Source: Myxococcales bacterium 68-20 (GTDB taxonomy: Bacteria; Myxococcota_A; Polyangia; Polyangiales; Polyangiaceae). From it: a stretch of 64,000 nt of DNA. The stretch's first letter is position 1. Each line of letters starts with the position of its first letter. A model generated the notes under the pieces. That model made no database searches and was not told the origin of the DNA. It worked only from the letters and a program-made list of their open reading frames with translations. The stretch covers positions 1 through 64,000 of the forward strand of contig MKVQ01000003.1 of the NCBI GenBank assembly GCA_001899635.1, read 5' to 3'. The translations under genes were made by a program, and so were the position numbers. Positions 28,007 through 37,071 of this stretch are shown one piece after another.

Positions 28007-28756
28007 ATGGCGAAGCCCCACCCGCTCCTCGAAGAGCTTCGTCGCGCGATGAAGGGCGCCGGCGACCCCGCCCGCGCGGCAGGTCAGCAGGCGTACATGA
28101 AGTCGACGATGCCGTATCACGGCGTCGCGAACGCGGAGATGCGGAAGATTTGCCGTGAGGTCTTCGCCGACTACGTGCCCGAACGAGAGCGCTGGTCGGC
28201 CGACGTCCTCGCGATCTGGCGGGACGCGCGGTTCCGCGAGGAGCGCTACGCCGCGATCGAGCTCGCTCAATCGAGGAAGGCCCGGCCGCTGCACACGACC
28301 AACGTGCTCGGCATGTTCGAGGAGCTCATCGTCGATGGAGCTTGGTGGGACTACGTCGACACGCTTGCGTCGAAGAACCTCGGGCTCATCCTCGAGAATG
28401 ATCGCGCACCGATGCGGAAGAAGATGCTCGCGTGGAGCAAATGCGAAGACATGTGGAAGCGCCGCAGCTCGATCCTCTGTCAGCTCCAATTCAAGGAGAA
28501 GACCGACCTCGACTTCCTCTACGCGTGCATCGAGCCGTCGCTCTCGAGCAAGGAGTTCTTCCTCCGGAAGGCGATCGGCTGGGCGCTTCGCCAGTACGCG
28601 TGGACCGACCCCGAAGAGGTCGTCCGCTACATCGAAGCGAACGACGCGCGCTTGTCGCCGTTGTCCAAGCGGGAAGCGCTCAAGAACGTCAGTCCCCAGA
28701 CCGTTCGGAGCGCTCCTTCAACCGCTGCGCGCGGGGCGCGGCGAAGAAGCTCTTGA
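28007..28756 (+). CDS. DNA alkylation repair enzyme (AlkD-like)
   Basis: A 249-residue HEAT-like repeat protein of the AlkC/AlkD DNA glycosylase family, which excises N3/N7-alkylated purines without base flipping. Family marks are YMKSTMPYHGV, FREERYAAIEL, a DGAWWDYVDTLASKNLG segment carrying the catalytic-face Trp and Asp, DMWKRRSSILCQLQFK and FLRKAIGWALRQYAWTDPEEV. The last 20 residues after LSKREALKNVSP are Arg/Ser-rich and unusual. The ATG is at 28007. Confidence 0.88.
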   Translation: MAKPHPLLEELRRAMKGAGDPARAAGQQAYMKSTMPYHGVANAEMRKICREVFADYVPERERWSADVLAIWRDARFREERYAAIELAQSRKARPLHTTNVLGMFEELIVDGAWWDYVDTLASKNLGLILENDRAPMRKKMLAWSKCEDMWKRRSSILCQLQFKEKTDLDFLYACIEPSLSSKEFFLRKAIGWALRQYAWTDPEEVVRYIEANDARLSPLSKREALKNVSPQTVRSAPSTAARGARRRSS

Positions 28757-29086
28757 GGCGGTCCACACATTCGGTCTCGCGCGCGCCCCGTCCCGCCCGC
28801 CGGCCCCGAGCGCGACGGCGACCGTCGCAATAGCGATGGGTGATCTACCGGCGGGCGCGTTGCGCGGTGATGGCGTTGCCCTGACGAATGCCCGGCGGAA
28901 GCTCTTCCTTGGCGCTCAGGTGGGCGGCTCTGCTCCTTCCTCCGCCCTTGCCTCAGCTTCAGCTCCCGCGCGGTCGCGTTCGCTACGCCTGCACCCAGTT
29001 TTCAAGGGAACCTCACGCTCAACCTCCAGCGAAAAAAAGTGTGATCGAGTGATCGTTGCGCATCAGTTGCGGCGATTACATGGGAT
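28757..29086. other. Intergenic region with a nested inverted repeat
   Basis: About 330 bases without a gene between the AlkD gene and a truncated sigma factor gene. It contains a 10-bp perfect inverted repeat (28794-28803 with 28848-28857) enclosing a 7-bp hairpin (28812-28818 with 28822-28828). Confidence 0.45.
28794..28857 (+). terminator. Nested hairpin downstream of the AlkD gene
   Basis: Outer arms CGCCCGCCGG/CCGGCGGGCG are perfectly complementary across 44 bases, and an inner GCGACGG-CGA-CCGTCGC stem sits inside. It begins 38 bases after the stop codon and probably stabilises or terminates the transcript. A structured RNA cannot be excluded. Confidence 0.45.
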
Positions 29087-29308
29087 GTGACGGCGCCGGA
29101 GCGGGTACAAAGCGCGGACCTGCCGCACGCGCCGTTGAAATCTGTCACGCGCCCTGCGCACGGCGGACGGCTCACTGCGCTCTTCGAGCAGCAGGCGTCG
29201 TCCATCGCGCGCGCCCCGTGCCGCCTGGGACTGCGCGACGGAGACGTCGACGACGGGCTGCAGGAGGTCTTTCTCGTCGCGCAGTCGAAGCTCGACGTGA
29301 TCGAGCCC
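29087..29308 (+). pseudogene. Truncated ECF sigma factor gene (region 2 only)
   Basis: From a GTG, 74 codons encode a recognisable sigma region 2: LTALFEQQASSIARAPCRLG then DGDVDDGLQEVFLVAQSKLD. After DVIEP the frame stays open but turns into Ser/Pro/Arg-rich sequence with no region 4 in any frame. The gene is cut, not merely frameshifted. It lies about 400 bases upstream of a MYXO-CTERM repeat protein, a place where a controlling sigma factor would be expected. Confidence 0.6.
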
Positions 29309-29715
29309 CCCTGGTCGGCAGTTCCGTTGGTGCTGAAACCGCGCGAAAACGTGACTTGGTCAACGCCGGTCCGAAGCGCTTGCTCTGCCGACGCTGCTTG
29401 GACTTCCTCCTCGCCTCCTCTCTCTCCTCCTCTCCCAGCGCGCCGAGCCGACCGCCGAGGTGAACGCCGATCCGGGTCGCCTGGCCCAAATCTAACGCGG
29501 ATCAGGACGAGAACCGGAGCGTCCGCGCGCAGTACTCGGGCCACCACATCGTCGAGGTCTCCGGCTGCAGTCCCCCCAGATCTGCCGCTGCCGTCACCAG
29601 CTGGCGCGGATACCAGGGACGTGTACCAGGCTTCGCGACACGCCCCCAAATCACACGATACGCGTTGCGAATGCCATGTGATCGCCCGCTGTGCTTGCGG
29701 GACGAGGAGTGAACA
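29309..29715. other. Region after the truncated sigma gene
   Basis: About 400 bases without recognisable coding sequence. It ends with a good ribosome-binding site (GAGGAG near 29704) for the gene starting at 29716. Confidence 0.4.
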
Positions 29716-31320
29716 ATGTTGTTGAGTGCTCGAAAATTTCGAATCTCGGTGATCATGCCGCTTTGGGTAGCCGCGGTACTGGTCATCTTCGATTGCACGC
29801 CGGCCTGGGCGAAGACCGTCGCGCAATGGGTTCCGCCGAGCGGCGAAGTCGACGAGAAAAATTTCCCGGCGACCTCCACCGCCGCGGGCGTCACCGCCAC
29901 CGCCATGACGTACTCGGGCGCTTTGCTGGCGAATATCAACATCGACGGCAACTACGGGGTGAAGAATTGGCCGCTGGCCGTCGATACGTCGAAGTACATC
30001 GAGTTTTCGGTGACCGGTCAGGTCGCCTTCGGGGCGGTCGAGTTCAGCTGGTTTTCGTTTTTCGCCCATCCTGACAAGGTCGAGATTCGCTCGAGCGCCG
30101 ACGGCTATGCCACGGTCCTGGCCTCCGCAACCCATCCGCACGACTTCGCCACACACAACTTCTCCCTCAACGTTTCGAGCATCGGAACGAGGAGCGGCCT
30201 GACGACGTTCCGGCTCTACTTCTTTGGCGTCAACAGTGCGACCCCCGGGGCTTACATCGAAGGGCCGAACACCGAGGTCCCGAATCCCGACAGCTTCGGG
30301 CTCCGGATCGTCACGGCGGGCTGCGCCGAGAATCACCACGTCGTCAACCATGCCTGCGTGGCATGCCCGGCGGGAAGCGGGCGCCCGGCGGGCGACGACG
30401 ACGACGGTAACGACACGAGCTGCACGCCGATCGTGTGCGCCGCGAACCAATACGTCTCGGGCAACGCCTGCGTTGCCTGCGCACCCGGCAGCACCCGTCC
30501 CGCGGGCGACGACGCCACCGGCGCCAACACGAGCTGCTCGCCGACCCTGTGCGCCGCGAACCAATACGTCTCGGGCCACGCCTGCGTTGCCTGCGCACCC
30601 GGCAGCACCCGTCCCGCGGGCGACAACGCCACCGGCGCCGACACGAGCTGCGCGCCGACCCTGTGCACTGCGAACCAATACGTCTCGGGCAACGCCTGCG
30701 TTGCCTGCGCACCCGGCAGCACCCGTCCCGCGGGCGACAACGCCACCGGCGCCAACACGAGCTGCGCGCCGACCCGGTGCGCCGCGAACCAATACGTCTC
30801 GAACCACGCCTGCGTTGCCTGCGCACCCGGCAGCAGCCATCCCGCGGGCGACGACGCCACCGGCACCGACACCAATTGCACGGACACGTTCTGCGTGACG
30901 AACGAGCACGTCTCGAACCACGCGTGCGTCCCCTGCGCGGCCGGCACCACGCGCCCCGCCGGCGACAACGCGAGCGGCTCCGACACCAGCTGCACCGAAA
31001 CGCTCTGCGCCGCGAACGAGCACGTCTCCGGTCACAAGTGTGTGCCCTGCTCGGAGAGCAGCACGCGCGCGGCGGGCGATCGTGCAGCGGGCGCCGACAC
31101 GAGCTGCGAGCCGAACGCCGCCAAGCCGGACGCTGGCGTGCCGGACGCCGGCGTGCCGGACGCCGGCGAGCCGGCCTTGGAAGGGGGAGACGACGGCGGA
31201 GGTGGCTGTTCCGTCATGTCGAACAGGACGCCCTCTGTCGCGTCGATGGTCGGGACTTCGATCCTGGCGATCGGCTTCCTCGGGCTGCGAAGGCGCCGTC
31301 GAACCGGCGCCGGAAGCTAG
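29716..31320 (+). CDS. MYXO-CTERM surface protein with Cys-rich tandem repeats
   Basis: A 534-residue exported protein. A signal peptide (about 1-32, ...CTPAWA) is followed by a beta-rich domain (about 35-200). Seven tandem 38-residue repeats of the form CAANQYVSGNACVACAPGS...TSC then span about 204-465, followed by a Pro/Asp/Ala linker (PDAGVPDAGVPDAGEP). The C-terminus GGGGCSVMSNRTPS...ILAIGFLGLRRRRR is a MYXO-CTERM-type tripartite signal: Cys, hydrophobic helix, Arg cluster. In myxobacteria such proteins are sorted to the cell surface. Each repeat has four cysteines. The start ATG has GAGGAG upstream. Confidence 0.85.
   Translation: MLLSARKFRISVIMPLWVAAVLVIFDCTPAWAKTVAQWVPPSGEVDEKNFPATSTAAGVTATAMTYSGALLANINIDGNYGVKNWPLAVDTSKYIEFSVTGQVAFGAVEFSWFSFFAHPDKVEIRSSADGYATVLASATHPHDFATHNFSLNVSSIGTRSGLTTFRLYFFGVNSATPGAYIEGPNTEVPNPDSFGLRIVTAGCAENHHVVNHACVACPAGSGRPAGDDDDGNDTSCTPIVCAANQYVSGNACVACAPGSTRPAGDDATGANTSCSPTLCAANQYVSGHACVACAPGSTRPAGDNATGADTSCAPTLCTANQYVSGNACVACAPGSTRPAGDNATGANTSCAPTRCAANQYVSNHACVACAPGSSHPAGDDATGTDTNCTDTFCVTNEHVSNHACVPCAAGTTRPAGDNASGSDTSCTETLCAANEHVSGHKCVPCSESSTRAAGDRAAGADTSCEPNAAKPDAGVPDAGVPDAGEPALEGGDDGGGGCSVMSNRTPSVASMVGTSILAIGFLGLRRRRRTGAGS
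30327..31112 (+). repeat. Seven 114-bp tandem coding repeats
   Basis: In-frame tandem repeat of about 114 bp encoding the 38-residue Cys units. The middle copies (about 30441-30780) are nearly identical at DNA level, implying recent expansion or homogenisation; the outer copies are diverged. Confidence 0.8.
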
Positions 31321-31334
31321 CGCGGAGCGCTAGC
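31316..31334 (+). terminator. Hairpin over the stop codon of the MYXO-CTERM gene
   Basis: GCTAGCGC and its exact complement separated by GGA. The left arm contains the TAG stop codon of the upstream gene. It may end the transcript; there is no T tract. Confidence 0.4.
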
Positions 31335-31397
31335 GCACGAGCACTGACCACATCTCACAACGAAGCCGTATCGAAAAGTAGCGAGCCGACTTAAGAG

Positions 31398-31436
31398 GAG
31401 ATGGGCACCGGCCGTTGAGGAGCCGATGCCCATCTC
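31398..31436 (+). promoter_or_regulatory. Hairpin enclosing the ribosome-binding site and start of the clostripain gene
   Basis: Arms GAGATGGGCA (31398-31407) and TGCCCATCTC (31427-31436) are perfectly complementary, with a further 4-bp CGGC/GCCG stem inside. The GAGGAG ribosome-binding site (31416-31421) lies in the loop, and the start codon ATG at 31426 sits on the edge of the stem. In mRNA this would mask the initiation region. A regulatory role is inferred from the geometry only. Confidence 0.45.
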
Positions 31437-33402
31437 TGCTCATCGATTCGCTTCCGCTTCGCTGCTCGGCCTCGTCACCGCGATCTCCGGATGTACCATC
31501 GAGCATGGGGGCCAGCCCTCGCTCTCCGATCCGGAGGTCGTCACGCCGGAGGACAACAAGCCCACGACGTGGACGATCTTCGTCTACGGGCACGGCGACC
31601 ACAATCTCTCGCCGAGCCTCGCGAACGACATCGAGAAGATGAGCAAGGCCGAGCTCGGCGCGAACGTGAACGTCGTCGTGCTCGCCGACTGGAATGCGAG
31701 CGCCGAGGACGCCGAAGGGAACAAGATCTACGCGACAGGCTCGGAGTGGTATCGCATCCGCGGCAGCGGTCTCGAGCCGGCGCTCCTCCGCACCGAGCCC
31801 GAGCAGGATCTCGATGACGGGGCCACGCTGAGCGGCGCCATCGCGCGCGCGTTCAAGGACCATCCCGCCGACCGCTACGGGCTCGTGCTCTGGAACCACG
31901 GAGGATCGTGGGACGGCGGGTACGGCAGCGACATGCAGGACGGCACGCGGCCGAGGCCCGAAGGGATGTCGGTCCCGAAGGTCGCGAAGGCGGTGCGCGA
32001 CGGCCTCGACGCGGCAGGACTCGGAGGTGATCGGCCGCTCGAGCTGCTCGCGTTCGACACCTGCCTGATGGGCGGCGCCGAGGTCGCGTACGCGATGAAG
32101 GACCTCACGAAGGTCTACATCGCGAACGCCGAGATCGACTACGGCAGCGGGCTCAACTACGCAGACACGCTCACGTACATCGCGCAGAACCCCGACGCTG
32201 CCGCTCAGGATCTGGCGCGCTACGAGGTGAAGTCCTGGGACGCCCTCCACGCGTCGGCGAGCGCGGACGACGTGCTGCTCCGGTCGCACATCGCGATCGA
32301 CACGAGCAAGCTCGAGGCGTTCGCCAACGCCACGGCTTCGTTCGCGGAGGCCGTCTCGCGAGCGCCGGGCGCGGCGGAGCGCATTGCTTCGGATGCGTAC
32401 TTCGCGCTGCCCGCGTACCACGCGACGCTCGCCGACGGCGTGAGCGATCCGCGTTACCGCGACTACGGACAGCTCCTGTCCGCGTTCTCGGGTGATGCCT
32501 CGCTCGGCACGATCGCGAGCACGGCTGCCGAGGTTCGGCACCGCTTGTCGGCGATGACGCTCGGCATCGCCTCCGGCACGCTTCGCGAAGAACAGTTCGG
32601 CTTCCACGTCGCGTTCCCGGTCCCGAAGGACCTGTCGTCCGAGTGGTTCGGGGCGTATTCGCAACTTGCGGGCGACTGGTCGAAGACGAGCCGCTGGAAT
32701 GCCGTCCTCGAGAACATCTTCGCGAACAGAGATACGACGCCGCCGACGATCACGAGCGAGATCGCCAGCAACGATCCGAGCGGGAAGACGACGCTGAGCA
32801 TCCTCAGCGCCGACCGTGACCTCGGCATCGCGCGACTCTCGGTCCTCGGCGCCGACTCCGTCGACCCGACGACGACGATCCGCTTCGGGCTCGTCGCCGC
32901 GAGCGCGCTGAAAGCAGGCAAGGCCGGGGCGATGCTCTGGGACGGCAAAGGTATCGCCGTCGAGGGCCAGCTCGCGACCGTCGTGCCGTGGATGATGACT
33001 GGTCGTGACTCGAACGGGCAGGTCCGGCCGCCGGTCGTCGCCGTGCTCGGGAAGCTCACGTTCGGCGGAGAGGAGATGGATGCCGGCCTGCTCTGCGCGG
33101 AGGACGACGGCAGCGCCGAGGTGATCATGCTCGTGACGCCGACGGGTCAGACGGCGGCGCTGACGACCGCGGAGATCGTCGCGGACGATCCGAGGGCGAC
33201 GTTCGCCCCGGCCCTCGTCGCGAAGCCGGCGTCCGGAGGCGGCGTGCTCCGCCCGGGAACGCCGATCACGCTCGACAAGGACGGGCTTGCGATCGCGACG
33301 AAGCCGGTGCCGGCCGGCAGCTACTCGCTGCGGCTCGAGGCGGACGACATCTGGGGCAACACCGCCGTCGTCGAGCACGCCGTCTCGGTGCAGGCCCCCT
33401 GA
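31426..33402 (+). CDS. Clostripain-family (C11) cysteine peptidase lipoprotein
   Basis: A 658-residue predicted lipoprotein (signal ending AISGC). The peptidase domain (about 45-440) has the caspase-like fold pattern of family C11: an opening strand WTIFVYGHGDHNLS, the catalytic His158 in LVLWNHGGSW and the catalytic Cys213 in LLAFDTCLMGG, followed by NAEIDYGSGLNY. Family members are exported proteases that cleave after basic residues, though specificity cannot be read here. The last 220 residues are beta-rich (DRDLGIARLSVLGAD...) and may be an immunoglobulin-like module. The stop codon shares one base with the next ATG (TGATG). Confidence 0.85.
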   Translation: MPISAHRFASASLLGLVTAISGCTIEHGGQPSLSDPEVVTPEDNKPTTWTIFVYGHGDHNLSPSLANDIEKMSKAELGANVNVVVLADWNASAEDAEGNKIYATGSEWYRIRGSGLEPALLRTEPEQDLDDGATLSGAIARAFKDHPADRYGLVLWNHGGSWDGGYGSDMQDGTRPRPEGMSVPKVAKAVRDGLDAAGLGGDRPLELLAFDTCLMGGAEVAYAMKDLTKVYIANAEIDYGSGLNYADTLTYIAQNPDAAAQDLARYEVKSWDALHASASADDVLLRSHIAIDTSKLEAFANATASFAEAVSRAPGAAERIASDAYFALPAYHATLADGVSDPRYRDYGQLLSAFSGDASLGTIASTAAEVRHRLSAMTLGIASGTLREEQFGFHVAFPVPKDLSSEWFGAYSQLAGDWSKTSRWNAVLENIFANRDTTPPTITSEIASNDPSGKTTLSILSADRDLGIARLSVLGADSVDPTTTIRFGLVAASALKAGKAGAMLWDGKGIAVEGQLATVVPWMMTGRDSNGQVRPPVVAVLGKLTFGGEEMDAGLLCAEDDGSAEVIMLVTPTGQTAALTTAEIVADDPRATFAPALVAKPASGGGVLRPGTPITLDKDGLAIATKPVPAGSYSLRLEADDIWGNTAVVEHAVSVQAP

Positions 33403-33950
33403 TGAAGGAGCAGATGAACGCGCCGAAGAGCGGGACGTCCGCGCGCTGGCCGCTCGCCCTCGCCCTCGCAGGACTGATCGTCGGAGTGGGCTCGCTCGCG
33501 TTGGTCGACGGCGGCCGCGCGCCCGTGAAGCACGAAGAAACGCTGCAGGCGCCGTCCCCTCAACCCGCTCGCGGCTCGACAGGTCTCGTCGCCCGCCGCG
33601 ACGAAGCACACGTGGCGAAAGCAGATCCAGCACCGGCAGCGAGCACGTCTCACGAGAGCTCAGTCGTCGGACGATTGAGCGCGCGCTATCGACCCGAGGA
33701 CCTCCAGCTGCTCTCGGCCGTGTCGCGGAGGACGAACGCCCCGCCGCCTCCGACGGTGCATCGCCTCCTCGACGCTGCGCGCGCGGGCGCGGACGACGCC
33801 GAGCTCACGCGCATGATCCGTGAGGACGTACAAGGGGCGCTCGTCCGCCACGACTGCTTCGATTGGCTCCGCCGCCGTCGCGGCGAGCCCCGGCCGAAGC
33901 CGCCCGCGCTCGCATCACACAGGCATGCGCGAGCGCAGCCCGCGCGTTGA
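33402..33950 (+). CDS. Small single-span membrane protein coupled to the protease
   Basis: A 182-residue protein with one N-terminal membrane helix (WPLALALAGLIVGVGSLALV), a Pro/Ala/Ser linker and a helical domain (VGRLSARYRPEDLQLLSAVSRRTNAPPPPTVHRLLDAARAGADDAELTRMIRED) ending in a basic tail. It overlaps the clostripain stop by one base, so the two are almost certainly co-translated. It could be a partner or inhibitor of the protease, but nothing in the sequence proves this. Confidence 0.65.
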   Translation: MKEQMNAPKSGTSARWPLALALAGLIVGVGSLALVDGGRAPVKHEETLQAPSPQPARGSTGLVARRDEAHVAKADPAPAASTSHESSVVGRLSARYRPEDLQLLSAVSRRTNAPPPPTVHRLLDAARAGADDAELTRMIREDVQGALVRHDCFDWLRRRRGEPRPKPPALASHRHARAQPAR

Positions 33951-34196
33951 GCGCGGCGGCGCTCAGCGATTCCCGGAGCGCGCGCGCGCCCCGCGGCCCG
34001 TCCCGGCCCGTCAGGGAGGGCTCGGAACGGTCGACCGCGGATCGATGCACCCCGCAGAGGTAGCCGTCGCGCTCGACGAAGCTTCCGCCTCAACTCGAGC
34101 TCGCGCGCGACCGTTTCGCCGGCAAGGCGGCAAAGCACACGCGAGCGCCAATACGGCGGCCCCCGTGCCGGGCTGCGCTCGGAAGCCTTGGTCGGT

Positions 34197-35162
34197 TCAA
34201 CAATCACCGCTCGTGGCCGCGCCGAGCTGCTCGAGCACCGCAGCACCTTCGGGTGTATCGGCGACGAGCGGCGCCGTCAGCTGGCCGAGCTCGCGCGCCG
34301 CGCGAGCGAGCTCGACGACGTGATCGTTCGTCTCGCCAGCGATCCACCATGCCGACGAATCCTCATCGGCGACGATCCAGATCCAACCACCTTCCGCTGG
34401 ACTGAAGTCGTAGAGCGTGGCTTTCGTCGCGTACTCGCGTGCGTAGGAAGAGAAGCGCTCCTCGAGCGCTGCACGCGCTTCGGCGCCGAATGGTCCCTGC
34501 GACGCTCGCAACCAGCGACCATTCCTGAATGGCTGCACCGGGCACGCCGCTTCGGAGCGTGCGAGGTCGGCGTTCTTTCCCCAGAACGAATACGGCACCA
34601 TGTCTTGGTGGACGCACCCGTATACGAACGCATCGAAGAGCCACGACGAAAAGGAACGCGGGGTTGACCAACCGCGGTCGCGATGATGTTCGTGGATGGG
34701 AGGGTCGGCCGAGCCGTCGAGCTCGAAGAAGACGCGCCACTGGCGCATGACATCGGTTTGGAGATAGACGAGCGGCCCGCGAAGATCGCTCGGAGGCGCG
34801 ATGCCATCGAGCTCGTCGCCTGTCGCGCTCGTCGCGCGCTCGACGGCAGTCAGCACGCTCGTCAGCGTCTCGAGCGAGCCATCGCGATACTCGGCCCACA
34901 GGTCCGGAAGCGATACCTCCCATTCGTCGTCGGTCACGCGTCCGACGATCGTGGCTCCCGGCTCGGGGACGTTCCACACCGTGCGTCGGTATTCGTTGGG
35001 AGCCATCGGAATGGTCGCGAGGGTGGTGAAGAACTCGCGCACGACGACGGGAAGCGTTCGGCCGGACCGCGCCTCCCAAGCCTCGACTTCACGGAGTCGC
35101 TCGGGACAGGTCGACGGATCCACCACGAGAAGCAGATAGAGAGGCTGGAGCGGCGAAAGCAT
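34197..35162 (-). CDS. SMI1/KNR4 (SUKH)-like protein
   Basis: A 321-residue soluble protein. The N-terminal part has SUKH-like features (LREVEAWEARSGRTLPVVVREFFTTLATIP, then WNVPEPG, and SFSSWLFDAFVYG near the middle). The C-terminal part is Trp/Tyr-rich (SPAEGGWIWIVADEDSSAWWIAGET). SUKH proteins often act as immunity proteins to nuclease or deaminase toxins; no toxin gene lies beside it. The family assignment is tentative. ATG at 35162. Confidence 0.45.
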   Translation of the reverse strand: MLSPLQPLYLLLVVDPSTCPERLREVEAWEARSGRTLPVVVREFFTTLATIPMAPNEYRRTVWNVPEPGATIVGRVTDDEWEVSLPDLWAEYRDGSLETLTSVLTAVERATSATGDELDGIAPPSDLRGPLVYLQTDVMRQWRVFFELDGSADPPIHEHHRDRGWSTPRSFSSWLFDAFVYGCVHQDMVPYSFWGKNADLARSEAACPVQPFRNGRWLRASQGPFGAEARAALEERFSSYAREYATKATLYDFSPAEGGWIWIVADEDSSAWWIAGETNDHVVELARAARELGQLTAPLVADTPEGAAVLEQLGAATSGDC

Positions 35163-35357
35163 GAGCCCCGCACTCTACCGAGAGCGCGCGCAGTCATCGA
35201 GGGAGCAGGCCGTACTCCTCCGTTGCGCGGGCGGGATGAGCGCGCTGTATATCGACGTTTCATTGGGATTCGAGGACGGATCGCGGCGTGATCGTCCGCG
35301 GGGTAGGCTACGGCAGGGAGGCACCGGCTCCGCCGGGCCAGTGGTGCGCGGCCCCGA

Positions 35358-36389
35358 TCAGACGGGTTCCCATGGCAGCCGCGCCGCCGACGGAGCGAGG
35401 CCGTCGCGAAGGCACGCGAGGTTGGTGCGCAGCTGCGCGATGGGCTCCCGCACGTTCTGATCCTTACCGGCCATGCGCGCAGCACCGTCGAGCACGCGGC
35501 GCATGCTCGCCGCGCTCGGTCGGTTGGCGTTCGGCGTGTGAACGAGGACGTAGAGCAGGCATGCGACGTCGGGAGCCGTGAGGCCGTCCAGGGGCTTCGC
35601 TCGGTCGAGGAGGAGCGCGAACAATGCGCGGGCGCGCGCGTGGTGGTTCGCGTTCTCGTACAGCATCCCGCGCGCCCTGAACGCGATGTGCTTGGCGATG
35701 TCCGCGAGGTGCGGGCGGGTCCACTGCAGGACGTCACGTGTGAGCGCCGAGGCTCGCGCGGTCGCGGCCGTCACGGCGAGCGAGGCTCCGATCCTGGCGT
35801 CGAGCCACGGATAGCGGAGCAGCACGCGGGCGCATTTCCACAACGCAAGCTCGAGCTGCTCGACCTTCGCGAGCGAGATCGGGCCGCCGACCGCGGCGAG
35901 GAAGGCTTTGGCGTCGAGGTCGCGCGCGAGCACCGCGAGCTTGCGCGCGTCACCGGCGAGCAATGCCTTCGCGACCGCGTCGGCGCTGACGGTCGTGGCC
36001 TGCCGGGCGGCGCGGGCGGCGGGCGTCCAGTGGTCCGCGTTCGCGCGCCAGAACGCCTCGGCTTCGCGCCGGAAGCGCTTCGCGATGCGGGCGAGCCGGC
36101 CCGTCACCGCCGGCGCCGCGACCGTCGAGCGGATCGTGGCGATGACCTGGCGCTGGCGCTCGCTGCGCCACGTGCCCTGCTTCGAGCGCGGCGGCAGGCT
36201 GTGCAGCGCGATAGTGATGCCGGTCCGGATCCGCACGTCGATCTCGACGATCTCGACCTGCGCGGCGGTCGTGCGGCGATACGTCGGGAAGCTGCCGCGG
36301 AACGTCATCTCGCGCAACAAGGGCTCGAGGGCGGCGCGGACGGCCATGGTGGCGTGCCGCGTCCACGCGGCGGAGGGCATGGCGGGCAT
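35358..36389 (-). CDS. Protein of unknown function (DUF4304-like N-terminus)
   Basis: A 343-residue soluble, helix-rich protein. The N-terminal 65 residues (LEPLLREMTFRGSFPTYRRTTAAQVEIVEIDVRIRTGITIALH) resemble the DUF4304-type pattern in which a long-chain substrate-free domain reads Gly-Phe...arg...Val-x-Ile; this is weak. The rest consists of Ala/Leu-rich helices with a repeat-like spacing (HARARALFALLLDRAKPLDGLTAPD). Function unknown. The ATG at 36389 is followed by another at 36347. Confidence 0.45.
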   Translation of the reverse strand: MPAMPSAAWTRHATMAVRAALEPLLREMTFRGSFPTYRRTTAAQVEIVEIDVRIRTGITIALHSLPPRSKQGTWRSERQRQVIATIRSTVAAPAVTGRLARIAKRFRREAEAFWRANADHWTPAARAARQATTVSADAVAKALLAGDARKLAVLARDLDAKAFLAAVGGPISLAKVEQLELALWKCARVLLRYPWLDARIGASLAVTAATARASALTRDVLQWTRPHLADIAKHIAFRARGMLYENANHHARARALFALLLDRAKPLDGLTAPDVACLLYVLVHTPNANRPSAASMRRVLDGAARMAGKDQNVREPIAQLRTNLACLRDGLAPSAARLPWEPV

Positions 36390-36456
36390 CCGCGAACTGA
36401 TAACACGGCCACTCCGCGCTGACGCAAGGTCGGGAAACGCAGGTGAACGGTCGCGG

Positions 36457-37071
36457 CTACTTCGTGCAGACGGTGTTCGTCATGTTCCCGAACGCGCTGG
36501 GATAGGAGCGGCACTTCGGACCGTCGTGGAGGAGGTACGCGAGCTCGCCGAGCGCTCTCCTGCCCCTTTCCGCCTGCTCGGCGTGTTTCCTTCGACGATC
36601 GGCCTCGACGCGTGCCGCTTCGGCGTCGAACTTCGAGACCACGTTCGTGTTGTGCGAGTGGAGCAGCATCTGCTCGAAGACGATCGGGTCGTCGCACTTC
36701 GGCGGAGACAGGTCGCAATCGGTCCCGACCGCGTTCCAGTCTGCCGCGAAGTAGCGCTGAGCGAGCTGTGCGTCGATCATCCGCTGGAACGCGATCTCAC
36801 ATTGCTCGGCGTCCTTCGCGGCGCAGACGCGTTCACGGAACTTCGCGCGGAAGTCGTCGGTTGCGGTGTGCCTCAGGATGTAGCCGCAGTTGGGACCGAT
36901 CTCGCTGTCGATGCAGCGCGCGTAGACGATCGCCTGGTTCGCACGAGCGGTTGCGCCGTCGAGCTGTACTTCGGCATGCCGGTCGATCGACATGCGCGGC
37001 GCGCAGCCGAGGACGAGTAGGGCTGGAGCGAGCCACGCGGTGGGACCGAGAGTCGAACGATGAGCAGGCAT
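36457..37071 (-). CDS. Lipoprotein of unknown function
   Basis: A 204-residue protein with an N-terminal hydrophobic stretch and lipobox LVLGC. The mature part is helical with seven further cysteines (for example ARCIDSEIGPNCGYI, CAAKDAEQCEIAF, DCDLSPPKCDD, CRSY and TNTVCTK), so it probably has several disulfides in the periplasm. No family recognised. The ATG at 37071 opens the signal peptide. Confidence 0.65.
   Translation of the reverse strand: MPAHRSTLGPTAWLAPALLVLGCAPRMSIDRHAEVQLDGATARANQAIVYARCIDSEIGPNCGYILRHTATDDFRAKFRERVCAAKDAEQCEIAFQRMIDAQLAQRYFAADWNAVGTDCDLSPPKCDDPIVFEQMLLHSHNTNVVSKFDAEAARVEADRRRKHAEQAERGRRALGELAYLLHDGPKCRSYPSAFGNMTNTVCTK

Noticed and set aside
31330-33633. 767-codon minus-strand open frame over the clostripain gene
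   Set aside because: Antisense to a gene with recognisable catalytic motifs; no domains of its own.
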